Assembly (NCBI GenBank): GCA_015066935.1
Contig: SVNK01000001.1
Span: forward strand, 196,400-260,399
Length of the DNA stretch: 64,000 nucleotides
From: Ruminococcus sp.
GTDB lineage: Bacteria > Bacillota > Clostridia > Oscillospirales > Ruminococcaceae
Reading direction: 5' to 3'
Under the pieces are notes generated by a model that worked only from the letters and a program-made list of their open reading frames with translations, was not told the DNA's origin and did not search any database. Position numbers and translations under genes: made by a program. Shown one piece after another: positions 1 through 8,522 of this stretch (its first letter is position 1; the number at the start of each line of letters is the position of its first letter).

Positions 1-212
<212 letters not shown>

Positions 213-320
213 TTACTCCTTTAATTTTATAATATTTATTTAAACCGTCAGCCGTTAGTCTGTCTACAGATGAAGTCTGAAGGCTAAAAGCTGAAAGCTA
301 ATGGCTATTTTGCTGTTGTT

Positions 321-821
321 TCAGGGGATGGTATTAAGACAATTTTCGCCTCTTTCAATTGCAACAAGTCCCGTTCGGCACATCTCCATGATTCCGTAGG
401 GTTTGAGGAGGTCGATAAAAGCGTCGATTTTGGACGTTTCACCTGTAAGCTCACAGGTGACAGCCGTTGTTGAGTAGTCAACAATCTTGGAACGGAAAAT
501 CTCAACAGCGGTCATAATGTCCTGACGTGATTCGGGCTTGTTTCTCACCTTTATGAGAAGCAGTTCACGGATAACTGTTTCGTGAGGGTCAAGAACCTCG
601 ACCTCTCTTACATCATGGAGCTTTTTAAGCTGCTGGAATATACGCTCCTTGATTTCCTCGTCGCCGTGGAAAGCGATGGTGATGCGTGAGAAGCTGCTTG
701 ATTCGGTCTCGCCCACGGTAAGGCTGTCGATATTGAAGCCACGCCTCGTGAACATCCCCGATACCCTTGAGAGAACACCCGCAACATTCGATACGATTAC
801 GCCGATAACATACTGTTTCAT
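321..821 (-). CDS. ilvH: Acetolactate synthase small (regulatory) subunit
   Basis: This is the regulatory subunit that binds valine and stimulates the catalytic subunit of acetohydroxyacid synthase. The N-terminal ACT domain (about residues 3-78) shows the family pattern NVAGVLSRVSGMFTRRGFNI, and the rest matches the C-terminal small-subunit domain in length (166 aa is normal). It begins 9 nt after the ilvB stop with a GAGGTGAG ribosome binding site, so the two subunits are almost certainly translated from one message. No unusual residues were noticed. Confidence 0.96.
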   Translation of the reverse strand: MKQYVIGVIVSNVAGVLSRVSGMFTRRGFNIDSLTVGETESSSFSRITIAFHGDEEIKERIFQQLKKLHDVREVEVLDPHETVIRELLLIKVRNKPESRQDIMTAVEIFRSKIVDYSTTAVTCELTGETSKIDAFIDLLKPYGIMEMCRTGLVAIERGENCLNTIP

Positions 822-830
822 GTTCTCACC

Positions 831-2585
831 TCACTTTATATCCGTAATGATATTGTCGATTGAACCGCCCGGAGGAAGCATCGGAAGCACGAATTCGTTG
901 CAGTCAACAACGCAGTCTATGACGCATACCTCTCCGCACGAGAAAGCCTCCTGAGCCGCTTTTTCAAGCTCATCGGCAGTTGTACAGCGTATGCCCTTCG
1001 CACCGAATGCCTCGGCAAGCTTCACGAAATCGGTCTTTCTTCCGAGAGTTGTATTTGAGTAGTGCCTGTCGAAGAAGAGCGTCTGCCACTGACGTACCAT
1101 GCCCAGAACTCCATTGTTCAGAAGCACGATTACAATGGGTAGCTTCTCCGAAACAACCGTTGCAAGCTCATTAAGGTTCATACCGAAGCTGCCGTCGCCC
1201 GTAAAGAGAACCGCAGTCTTTTCGGTTGCCACAGCCGAACCGATGGCTGCTCCCAGACCATATCCCATTGTTCCCAGACCACCGCTTGTGAGGAAGGTTC
1301 TCGGCTTTTTCAGGGGATAACGCTGAGCCGTCCACATCTGATGCTGACCCACGTCCGTCGAAATTACGGCGTCCTCGGGAGCATACTTTCCTATGATGTC
1401 GATTATTGCATAGGGACTGAGTCGCTTTTCCGCAGGAATCCCAGCCATTGAACAGGGAGCTGTACAGTTTCCGCAGTCCTTTTCGTGGGAGTGAGCCGCT
1501 GCACTGAGCTTCTCCTCCTCTTCCTTCCTGAGAACGGCAATACGCTCGCTCCAGACAGGATGCTTCTTCTCGTCAACCATTGCGGTAAGACGTTCCAGAG
1601 CTTCCTTTATATCGCCTCTCACGGCGAGGTCGGCACCTATATTCTTATGAAGTTCCGCACCGTCGATGTCGATATGGATGATGCGGAAGTTCTTGGCATA
1701 ACGCTGTTTATTTCCCGTAGCTCTGTCGCTGAAACGCACTCCGAGGGCGATTACGAGGTCTGCCTCGTCCTGAGCCATCGAGGAAGCATAGTGACCATGC
1801 ATTCCCTGCATTCCGAGGAATCTCGGGTGGTCTGAGGGGACGGCTGAAAGTCCCATAAGCGAGCATCCCATGGGCGAATCAATCTTCTCGGCAAGCGCAG
1901 TAAGCTCCTTTGAAGCCTTGCCCGAAATTACTCCTCCGCCGAAGTAGATATACGGTCTTTCGCAGCTGTTGATGAGCTTTGCAGCCTCTCTGAGCTTGTC
2001 GTCGTCAGCCAGACTCAGCGGCAACGGAATCACGGGCTGTGCCTTTGCGGTAAACTCGGTTTTCGCAATCTGCACATCCTTCGGTATATCCACCAGAACA
2101 GGTCCGGGACGTCCCGATTTTGCGATTTTGAACGCTGTTCTGAGCGTATCGGCAAGCTCTTCGATATTCTTGACGATGAAGTTATGCTTTGTAACGGGCA
2201 TGGTAATGCCTACGATGTCAACCTCCTGAAAGCTGTCACGACCGATGAGGTCACAGGGGACGTTTCCCGTAATTGCGACCATGGGTACGGAATCGAGGAA
2301 AGCCGTAGCTATTCCCGTAACGAGGTTTGTGGCTCCGGGACCCGATGTGGCGATTACAACGCCGACCTTTCCCGTAGCTCTTGCATAGCCGTCGGCAGCA
2401 TGGGAAGCTCCCTGTTCGTGAGCCGCAAGAACGTGTCTGATGCGGTCACGGCAGAGGTAAAGCTCGTCAAAAAGGTTGATGACCTGACCTCCCGGATAGC
2501 CGAAAACGGTATCAACACCCTGTTCGATAAGGGTTTCAACAACGATTTTTGCACCTGATATTTCCATAGCACTTGTCCTTTTCAT
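831..2585 (-). CDS. ilvB: Acetolactate synthase large (catalytic) subunit
   Basis: This thiamine-diphosphate enzyme condenses pyruvate with pyruvate or 2-ketobutyrate, the first common step of branched-chain amino acid synthesis. The expected landmarks are present: the catalytic Glu in AAHEQGASHAADGYAR (about E57), and the ThDP/Mg motif starting GDGSFGMNLNE near residue 463 and ending with the NN pair about 27 residues later. The length of 584 aa is slightly above usual. The extra material includes a compact cysteine cluster, DCGNCTAPCSMAG (Cys 371, 374 and 378), in the linker between the central and C-terminal domains; I do not recall this from classical IlvB. It is the first structural gene of the operon and is preceded by a leader peptide and a terminator-like hairpin. 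Confidence 0.97.
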   Translation of the reverse strand: MKRTSAMEISGAKIVVETLIEQGVDTVFGYPGGQVINLFDELYLCRDRIRHVLAAHEQGASHAADGYARATGKVGVVIATSGPGATNLVTGIATAFLDSVPMVAITGNVPCDLIGRDSFQEVDIVGITMPVTKHNFIVKNIEELADTLRTAFKIAKSGRPGPVLVDIPKDVQIAKTEFTAKAQPVIPLPLSLADDDKLREAAKLINSCERPYIYFGGGVISGKASKELTALAEKIDSPMGCSLMGLSAVPSDHPRFLGMQGMHGHYASSMAQDEADLVIALGVRFSDRATGNKQRYAKNFRIIHIDIDGAELHKNIGADLAVRGDIKEALERLTAMVDEKKHPVWSERIAVLRKEEEEKLSAAAHSHEKDCGNCTAPCSMAGIPAEKRLSPYAIIDIIGKYAPEDAVISTDVGQHQMWTAQRYPLKKPRTFLTSGGLGTMGYGLGAAIGSAVATEKTAVLFTGDGSFGMNLNELATVVSEKLPIVIVLLNNGVLGMVRQWQTLFFDRHYSNTTLGRKTDFVKLAEAFGAKGIRCTTADELEKAAQEAFSCGEVCVIDCVVDCNEFVLPMLPPGGSIDNIITDIK

Positions 2586-2603
2586 GTTTAAATTTATAAA
2601 CTA

Positions 2604-2631
2604 AAAGCCCCCGACATTCTGCCGAGGGCTT
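2604..2631 (-). terminator. Attenuator hairpin in the ilvB leader
   Basis: On the minus strand the sequence forms an 11-bp stem, AAGCCCTCGGC with GTCGGGGGCTT, around an AGAAT loop, followed by TTTTAG. It lies between the leader peptide and ilvB, where a transcription attenuator is expected. The 9-nt stretch GGCAGAATG inside the stem is exactly complementary to CATTCTGCC in the leader-peptide coding region, so an antiterminator can form instead. The U tract is short, so the strength of termination is uncertain. Confidence 0.75.
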
Positions 2632-2658
2632 GAATCTGCTTTACGGATAAAATGATAA

Positions 2659-2769
2659 TCAGAAATCCGGAGACTCAAAGTTGCTTTTGGCAGAATGAAA
2701 CTGACGGCAGCCGACTGTGACTGCGCCGATAATGACTATTCCGTTTATGGAAGTCATAATTGTTCTCAT
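2659..2769 (-). CDS. ilv leader peptide (36 aa, Ile/Val rich)
   Basis: This short reading frame is missing from the ORF track. It starts with ATG behind a good AAAGGAG ribosome binding site and reads MRTIMTSINGIVIIGAVTVG before a less biased tail ending in SPDF. Within 20 residues it has five Ile and three Val codons, plus three Thr. Enrichment in the pathway's end products, and a hairpin between it and ilvB, are the hallmarks of ribosome-mediated attenuation. The codons for His-Ser-Ala (CATTCTGCC) can pair with the terminator stem. Translation and control are inferred. Confidence 0.8.
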   Translation of the reverse strand: MRTIMTSINGIVIIGAVTVGCRQFHSAKSNFESPDF

Positions 2770-2812
2770 CAGGCTTAACTCCTTTGATTTCTCTTGGATA
2801 CTGCTACTTATT

Positions 2813-2841
2813 ATAATATCACTTTATATCAACAAAATCAA
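2813..2841 (-). promoter_or_regulatory. Probable sigma-A promoter of the ilv operon
   Basis: On the minus strand TTGATT and TATTAT are separated by 17 bp, and a second TATAAT overlaps the -10 by a few bases. It lies about 45 bp upstream of the leader-peptide start, as expected for a transcript carrying the attenuator. Confidence 0.6.
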
Positions 2842-2950
2842 TAAGGAGAGAATTTATTTATAACATTTTCGCTGCATTTCGTTATAATGTATAAGCAGAC
2901 CATTATTCCTGCGTCGGATTTGGTGCGATTTCACAAGTACGGTCTGTGTC

Positions 2951-4615
2951 TCAAACGCCCTTTATAAGGTTATTTACCGCACTCACAAGCGCCTTTATCG
3001 ACGACATGATAATATCATTGTCGATACCTGTTCCCCAGAAGCTTCGTCCGTCGTCCGAAAGAACCTCCACGTAAGACACAGCCTTCGAACCTGAACCGAC
3101 TTCGAGTGCGTGTTCGGTATAGGTGTTGATGCTGTAATTTATGCCCGTGTATGAGCGTATTGCGTTGCTCACAGCGTCAAGACGTCCGTTGCCGCTGTCG
3201 GACGCAGCAGCCTTTCTGCCGTTGAAAACAAGCGAAACTGTTGCTTCTATGCCGTTGTTCTGGACGTAGTGTGTTCCCGTAACCTCAAGCGGAGAGGTGA
3301 TGTCCACGAAATGCGTTCTGAAAATATCGTAAACCTCGTCGGGGAGAAGCTCCTTGTGCTTGCGGTCGGAGACGCTCTTCACAAGGTATCCCACAACCTC
3401 GCTCATCTTCTTCGGGAGACTGTATCCGAAACGTGTCTCAAGAATATAGCCGATTCCACCCTTGCCCGACTGACTGTTGATGCGGATAACATCAGCTTCG
3501 TATTCTCTGCCGATGTCTGTCGGGTCGATGGGAAGATATGGGACTGTCCAGTGGGCGGTGTGTCCCTCGTCACGCCACTTCATTCCCTTTGCGATGGCGT
3601 CCTGATGAGAACCGCTGAATGCCGCAAATACAAGCTTTCCGCTGTATGGCTGACGCTCGTTGACAGTCATCCGTGTAACCTTCGTGTAAAGCTCGGCAAT
3701 CGACGGAATATCGCTGAAATCAAGCATCGGGTCGATACCCTGAGAGTACATATTCATGGCGATTGTGATAATGTCGGCATTACCTGTACGCTCACCGTTT
3801 CCGAAGAGAGTTCCCTCAACACGGTCGGCACCTGCAAGGAGTCCCATTTCCGTATCGGCAATCGCACATCCACGGTCGTTATGCGGATGAAGCGATACTA
3901 TCACGTTTTCACGGTATTTCAGGTTCTCGCACATGAACTCGACCTGATTTGCGTAGACGTGAGGCATCGAAAGCTGTACCGTAACGGGAAGATTTATGAT
4001 AACCTTGTCGTCGGCGGTCGGCTGCCACACGTCAAGCACGGCGTTGCAGACCTCCAGTGCAAATTCAGGTTCTGTACCCGTGAAGCTTTCGGGAGAGTAC
4101 TCAAAACGGAAGTTCCCCTCGTACTTTTCACGATATTCCTTGCAGAGCTTCGCACCTGCAACGGCGATGTCGATTATTTCCTGCTTGTTTTTGCGGAAAA
4201 CCTGTTCACGCTGAGCAACAGACGTTGAATTGTAAAGGTGGACCACTGCGTTTTTGCAGCCTCTCAGCGCCTCGAAGGTCTTTTCGATGATGTGCTCACG
4301 TGACTGCGTGAGAACCTGTATCGACACATCATCGGGAATGAGTCCCTGTTCGATAAGGGTGCGGCAGAAGTCGTATTCCGTTTCCGAAGCGGCAGGAAAT
4401 CCTATTTCAATCTCCTTGAAGCCGATTCTGACCAGCTCTGCGAAGAATTCAAGCTTTTCTCCGAGACTCATAGGCGTGATAAGTGCCTGATTGCCGTCTC
4501 TGAGGTCAACGCTGCACCATGCGGGAGCTTTTTCAATATAGGACTTTTTCATCCAGTTTCCCGAGGATTTCGGTGCTTCAAAGAATTGTCTTGTGTATTT
4601 CTGAATATTTTTCAT
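2951..4615 (-). CDS. leuA: 2-isopropylmalate synthase (type 2)
   Basis: This enzyme condenses acetyl-CoA with 2-ketoisovalerate, the committed step of leucine synthesis. The N-terminal HMGL-like TIM barrel has the catalytic motif CSVDLRDGNQAL, typical of the actinobacterial/plant-like LeuA subclass, and the metal-binding SLHPHNDRGCA. The C-terminal 120 residues match the LeuA allosteric dimer domain that senses leucine. The ORF track starts 43 codons too early, inside the T-box leader. The true start is MKNIQKYTRQFF, 554 aa, directly behind AAGGAGGTAACACCT. It stands alone behind a T-box and is not co-transcribed with ilv genes. Confidence 0.95.
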   Translation of the reverse strand: MKNIQKYTRQFFEAPKSSGNWMKKSYIEKAPAWCSVDLRDGNQALITPMSLGEKLEFFAELVRIGFKEIEIGFPAASETEYDFCRTLIEQGLIPDDVSIQVLTQSREHIIEKTFEALRGCKNAVVHLYNSTSVAQREQVFRKNKQEIIDIAVAGAKLCKEYREKYEGNFRFEYSPESFTGTEPEFALEVCNAVLDVWQPTADDKVIINLPVTVQLSMPHVYANQVEFMCENLKYRENVIVSLHPHNDRGCAIADTEMGLLAGADRVEGTLFGNGERTGNADIITIAMNMYSQGIDPMLDFSDIPSIAELYTKVTRMTVNERQPYSGKLVFAAFSGSHQDAIAKGMKWRDEGHTAHWTVPYLPIDPTDIGREYEADVIRINSQSGKGGIGYILETRFGYSLPKKMSEVVGYLVKSVSDRKHKELLPDEVYDIFRTHFVDITSPLEVTGTHYVQNNGIEATVSLVFNGRKAAASDSGNGRLDAVSNAIRSYTGINYSINTYTEHALEVGSGSKAVSYVEVLSDDGRSFWGTGIDNDIIMSSIKALVSAVNNLIKGV

Positions 4616-4654
4616 AGGTGTTACCTCCTTAAGCAGGCTCTGTGCATAGGCAAT

Positions 4655-4690
4655 AAAAAAGCTCCTCCATGCACAGGCATGGAGGAGACG
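4655..4690 (-). terminator. T-box terminator upstream of leuA
   Basis: The stem CTCCTCCATGC with GCATGGAGGAG encloses a 4-nt loop and is followed by CTTTTTTATT on the minus strand. It follows directly on the T-box antiterminator sequence and is the premature-stop half of the switch. Confidence 0.9.
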
Positions 4691-4935
4691 AAGCTTTGTG
4701 TATACTCCGTGGTACCACTCCTCTTGATGACATAAATCACCCACTCATCTGCGTCCTACTAACGCATATCTCTGTAACGGGAGAACCCGTTCAAGCCTGA
4801 TTATCCGCACTCCTGCGGTTTTCAGCCGACTGCTCCGGGATGAGCTATGGCCTGTTCCGATTTACTGCCTTTCACCAAACGGCAGCTCTCTGTGAAACTC
4901 GGGAGAGGTTTTATTTCCCTTCATCGCATTTAACG
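4655..4935 (-). promoter_or_regulatory. T-box leader controlling leuA, likely leucine (CUC) specifier
   Basis: The transcribed minus strand carries the conserved T-box sequence AGAGGAGTGGTACCACGG, whose TGG bulge pairs with the uncharged tRNA 3' end. It is followed by a strong terminator and preceded by a long structured stem I region of about 200 nt. A CUC leucine codon lies at 4844-4842 (within AGCTCATCC), in the position expected for the specifier loop. That reading, together with the leuA target, makes tRNA-Leu the likely ligand. The specifier was placed by eye, not by folding. Confidence 0.88.
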
Positions 4936-4940
4936 CTTTT

Positions 4941-4969
4941 ATTATATTACTCTTTTTTGCCGTTGTCAA
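4941..4969 (-). promoter_or_regulatory. Consensus sigma-A promoter of the leuA T-box transcript
   Basis: TTGACA and TATAAT, both perfect, are separated by exactly 17 bp on the minus strand. The expected start point lies just upstream of the T-box structure. A promoter this strong fits a gene whose control is mainly by premature termination. Confidence 0.92.
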
Positions 4970-5099
4970 GTGCTGAAAGTGATTTTTGGTTATTTTCAAC
5001 AAAACTCCTCATAACAAAACAGCTGCAAAGGATATACCCTTACAGCCGCTTTGCGTACAGTGTTAAAGAGAAATAAAAAATAGGGAAGGTGGTATGTAA

Positions 5100-8000
5100 T
5101 CAGCCGAGCTTTGTGCCGCCGCTGAGCGTGCCGCCGTAAGCTGCCGACTGAGTATCATCAATTGTCTGGAAGTATGTGGAACCGCTGAGAGTTCCGCCTG
5201 TGTAGAAGCTTCCTGAAGCTCCCGAGCCGCCTGCCTTGAAATTGCTGACGCTCTTGCCTGCAATAAACGACACGATTACCTGATTATTGCTGCCGACAAG
5301 AGAGATTCTCGTGCCCTTCGAAGCAGAACCTGTCGCACTTACGGACGCTGTGAGACTTCCGCCTCCCATTCCGCCAAAGCCGCCGCCCATGCCGCCTGAG
5401 CCTGTATTTTCAACCCAGATGCCGCCTGTACAGCTCTTGGTACCGTCGCAGTCGAAGGCTTCGCTGCCGTTTGTAACGGCAAAACCGCCCGAAATTGTGA
5501 GACTTCCGTTTGAATCAAAGCCGTCATGGTCGCCGTCGGCAACATTCACAAGAGCGAATCCGCCCTTGATTTCAAGGGAATAATTTCCGCCGCCTGTCTG
5601 CATATTTCCGGGACGCCAGCCGCCGTTATTGTTGTTGCCTGAGCCGTCCGCACCGCCTGCCGCATTGTAGCCGTCGTCGGTGGTATTGCAGATGACTGTT
5701 CCGCTGTTCTGGACAATATTGAGTCCCTCGATGCCCTCGTAGCCCTTTGATACGATGATTGTAACGTCGTCGTAGGAATTTGCCGAACCTTGTCCGATTG
5801 TAACGTTGTGGTCGGAGTGGACGCCGTCGTCAGCTGTTGCGAGCTTCATAGCACCGCCGAGAAGCTTCATATCACCGCCGCAGTGGATAGCGTCGTCCGA
5901 GGAATCAACTGTGATATTTCCGCCGTTAACGGTTATATCACCGACGCTCTGCCATGTTGTGCCTGCCGAGTCGTAGAGTCCGACAGCCTTGATGCCCTTT
6001 GCGGAAACGTCGGGAGACGATGTGGACGTACTGCCGCCCCAGCCGCCTGTATTGCCCGAAACTGTTCCCGAAAAGCCTGAGCCTTCGTATGTGAAGATGT
6101 CGAGGTCGCCGCCGTTGATAACGACGCTCTGTTCGGCCTGAATACCGTCCGCATGGGAGTTTATGTCAAGCGTACCGCCGTTGATTGTGACGTTTCCATA
6201 AACCTTGTCAGCCGTTGAAGCGTCAGTACCCGTGGACTTTATTCCGTCGCCCTGAGTCGTATTGACGGTGAGCTTCAGCGACGAAAAGTCCGTATCTGCG
6301 GCATTTCCGACAGTTACACTGTCCTTGCTTCTGATTCCGTCGTCAGCGGCATTGACTGTTATATTGCCGTTATAGATTTTGAGGTCGTTCTTGCATACGA
6401 TGCCGTCCGTGACATTTCCGTTTACCGTGAGAGTGCCTGAACCCTTGAATTTAAGGTCGTCCTTTGAGAACACGGCACCCTCTACGGTCACGGTTTCGCC
6501 GTCACTGTTCGTATAGCTTTCGGTATGTGCAGTACCGTCAGAGATTATATTTACAGTGCCGCCTTTTGCGATTATCTGAACCTCGTCGCCTATGGATTTT
6601 ACGTATATCGGAGATGTGGAGCTGTTTGAGATGTCAGCGCCCGTGAGTTCAAGCTCAACAACGCCGTCGGGATAGGCAGTCTTGTCAACGTCAACAAGAA
6701 TCTGAACGTCCTTGGCATTGCCCGAAACAGCGAATGTTGCAGGCTGCGAGATTGTAAGCTTTCCGCTGTCTGCCGAAGCAACGGTTTCGGGAGCGTTGGT
6801 GCTGATTGACGAGCCGCTGAGAGTTATGCTGTAGCCGTCAGATGTTGAGGGTGTATCAGCAGGAGGAACTGCCGCCGATGGATTAACCTCGTTGAATGTA
6901 TTGACAGCACCCGAAACAGTGAACTTGAAGCTGTTTCCGCTGTGCTGAACAGCAGAGCCGTTTGAAACATTTGTCAGACTGATTTCCTTGCCTGTTGTAT
7001 AGTCGGGAGAGCTGAGAAGAACGTACTTATACTTCTTTGTAAACTCAAATCCGCCGAAGGAGTTTGCCTTCTTCCAGCAGCCGTCGGAGTTTGCGGAGTC
7101 GTCAACACAGTTGAGGATGAGCGTACCCTGAGTTGTACCCGTCATGAGAGTTGTATCAACCTGATTATCCGTAGCTGTAGCCGCAACCTTGCCGCCTGTG
7201 ATGTTCAGACCTGTTGCCGCTGTAAGACCTCTGTCGCCGCCTGCCGTGAGAGTACCGCCCGAAATGTCGATTGTAGTACCTGCCTGAACAGCGTCGTTGC
7301 CTGCCTTGACTGTGACTGTACCGCCCTCGATTGCAACGTCGCCCTTTGAGGACTTCAGACCGTCGCCCTCAGCGTCGATATTCAGAACAGCCGTATCCTT
7401 TACGGTTACGGAGGTCTTTCCGTTAACGCCGCTTGTCTCGTCAACATCATTGAGAGCGTCGATATTGATTGTGCCGCCTGTGAACTTTATATCATTGTTG
7501 CAGACAACTGCGTCCTGAGTATTTGCGGTAATTGTGAGGACTCCCGTACCAAGGTCGCCGCCCTTGAATGTAATGTCGTCCTTTGCCTCGATAACGGCAG
7601 CAGCTATCCAGTCTCCTGCGTAGGCTGTATCGCCGTCGGAGATTGTATTTTCTGTGCCGTCCACGATATTTATCGACGTATTTTCAGCGTTTTCAATGTA
7701 GATTGCAGGAGCACTCTTACCCGTAATGCTCACGCCGCTGAGGAAGATTTTCACTGTTTCGGGGTCGGCAGCTTCATCAGGAATATTAACGTGAATCTGA
7801 CCGTCGTCGAGTGTACCGTCGATAACGAAAGTACCCGAATGGCTGATTGTCACGGTTGTTCCGTTGACCTCGGCATACTCTCCCTCAACTTCGATTGAAG
7901 TTCCCTTGAGGTGGATTAGTGTTTCGGAAGTGACGGGAGGCTCAACCGCAGACCACGATTCGGGAAGCTCATTTATAGTTCCCAGCAGATATTTCTGGAT

Positions 8001-8291
8001 TGAAAGAGCGTCCTTTGTGGTGACTCCGTCACCTCTGTCGCAGACATCGGCGTTTTCGAGTCCCTTTTCGGTGATTCCCAGTTCAGCGCCGACTCCGTAT
8101 TTTGTGGGGTTAGCCTTGTACTGCATAATGAGTACGGCATCGGCAAGATTCACTTTTCCGTCGCAGTTTGCGTCGCCGTAGGCTGCACTGTCAGCAGCCG
8201 CAGTGCTGAACATCGTCACAGGCACTGCCGATGACGCTATCAGAAGTGACGAGATTCCTGCCAGTATTTTTTTCGTATAAGAATTTTTCAT
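5100..8291 (-). CDS. Secreted dockerin protein with two Cthe_2159-like beta-helix carbohydrate-binding units
   Basis: This is a 1063-residue exported protein. Residues 1-33 form a signal peptide (ILAGISSLLIASSAVPVTMF, then AAADS). Residues 39-104 form a type I dockerin with two calcium-loop/helix repeats (GDANCDGKVNLADAVLIMQY and CDRGDGVTTKDALSIQKYLL). The remainder is a long series of short repeats rich in Asn, Gly, Thr and Asp (for example DDGIRSKDSVTV, HADGIQAEQSVVINGG). These resemble the Cthe_2159/DUF4353 polysaccharide-binding beta-helix family, in two consecutive units (about 125-470 and 490-1063), with a Gly/Met-rich GGMGGGFGGMGGG segment near the end. The dockerin implies docking to a cohesin scaffold outside the cell. 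No catalytic site was recognised. Start supported by AAAGGAG. Confidence 0.85.
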   Translation of the reverse strand: MKNSYTKKILAGISSLLIASSAVPVTMFSTAAADSAAYGDANCDGKVNLADAVLIMQYKANPTKYGVGAELGITEKGLENADVCDRGDGVTTKDALSIQKYLLGTINELPESWSAVEPPVTSETLIHLKGTSIEVEGEYAEVNGTTVTISHSGTFVIDGTLDDGQIHVNIPDEAADPETVKIFLSGVSITGKSAPAIYIENAENTSINIVDGTENTISDGDTAYAGDWIAAAVIEAKDDITFKGGDLGTGVLTITANTQDAVVCNNDIKFTGGTINIDALNDVDETSGVNGKTSVTVKDTAVLNIDAEGDGLKSSKGDVAIEGGTVTVKAGNDAVQAGTTIDISGGTLTAGGDRGLTAATGLNITGGKVAATATDNQVDTTLMTGTTQGTLILNCVDDSANSDGCWKKANSFGGFEFTKKYKYVLLSSPDYTTGKEISLTNVSNGSAVQHSGNSFKFTVSGAVNTFNEVNPSAAVPPADTPSTSDGYSITLSGSSISTNAPETVASADSGKLTISQPATFAVSGNAKDVQILVDVDKTAYPDGVVELELTGADISNSSTSPIYVKSIGDEVQIIAKGGTVNIISDGTAHTESYTNSDGETVTVEGAVFSKDDLKFKGSGTLTVNGNVTDGIVCKNDLKIYNGNITVNAADDGIRSKDSVTVGNAADTDFSSLKLTVNTTQGDGIKSTGTDASTADKVYGNVTINGGTLDINSHADGIQAEQSVVINGGDLDIFTYEGSGFSGTVSGNTGGWGGSTSTSSPDVSAKGIKAVGLYDSAGTTWQSVGDITVNGGNITVDSSDDAIHCGGDMKLLGGAMKLATADDGVHSDHNVTIGQGSANSYDDVTIIVSKGYEGIEGLNIVQNSGTVICNTTDDGYNAAGGADGSGNNNNGGWRPGNMQTGGGNYSLEIKGGFALVNVADGDHDGFDSNGSLTISGGFAVTNGSEAFDCDGTKSCTGGIWVENTGSGGMGGGFGGMGGGSLTASVSATGSASKGTRISLVGSNNQVIVSFIAGKSVSNFKAGGSGASGSFYTGGTLSGSTYFQTIDDTQSAAYGGTLSGGTKLG

Positions 8292-8471
8292 AAAAATCGT
8301 CTCCTTTATAAGCCCGAATATGCTTCGGGAGCAGGGGGCTTGTTTAGTGTAACTTCATTATATTGGACAAAACTTAAAATAATCTTAATGCATATCGTAA
8401 TTTTTTGTGTATTATTATAATATTCTAACACAAACCCGTTTTTTTGTCAATCATTTTGTTCAAGTTGCGAA

Positions 8472-8503
8472 TAAAGAAACCGCATCAGACTTACCGATGC
8501 GGC
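8472..8503 (-). terminator. Terminator after the acyltransferase gene
   Basis: A CCGCATC/GATGCGG stem is followed on the minus strand by TTTCTTTATT, just past the stop of the acyltransferase gene. The 8292-8460 stretch beyond it is AT-rich upstream sequence of the dockerin gene, with no clear promoter. Confidence 0.75.
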
Positions 8504-8522
8504 TGCAAAATTAATTATTGTT

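Noticed and set aside
3269-4228. 319-aa plus-strand ORF opposite leuA
   Set aside because: leuA carries all family motifs on the other strand; this frame has no recognisable domain.
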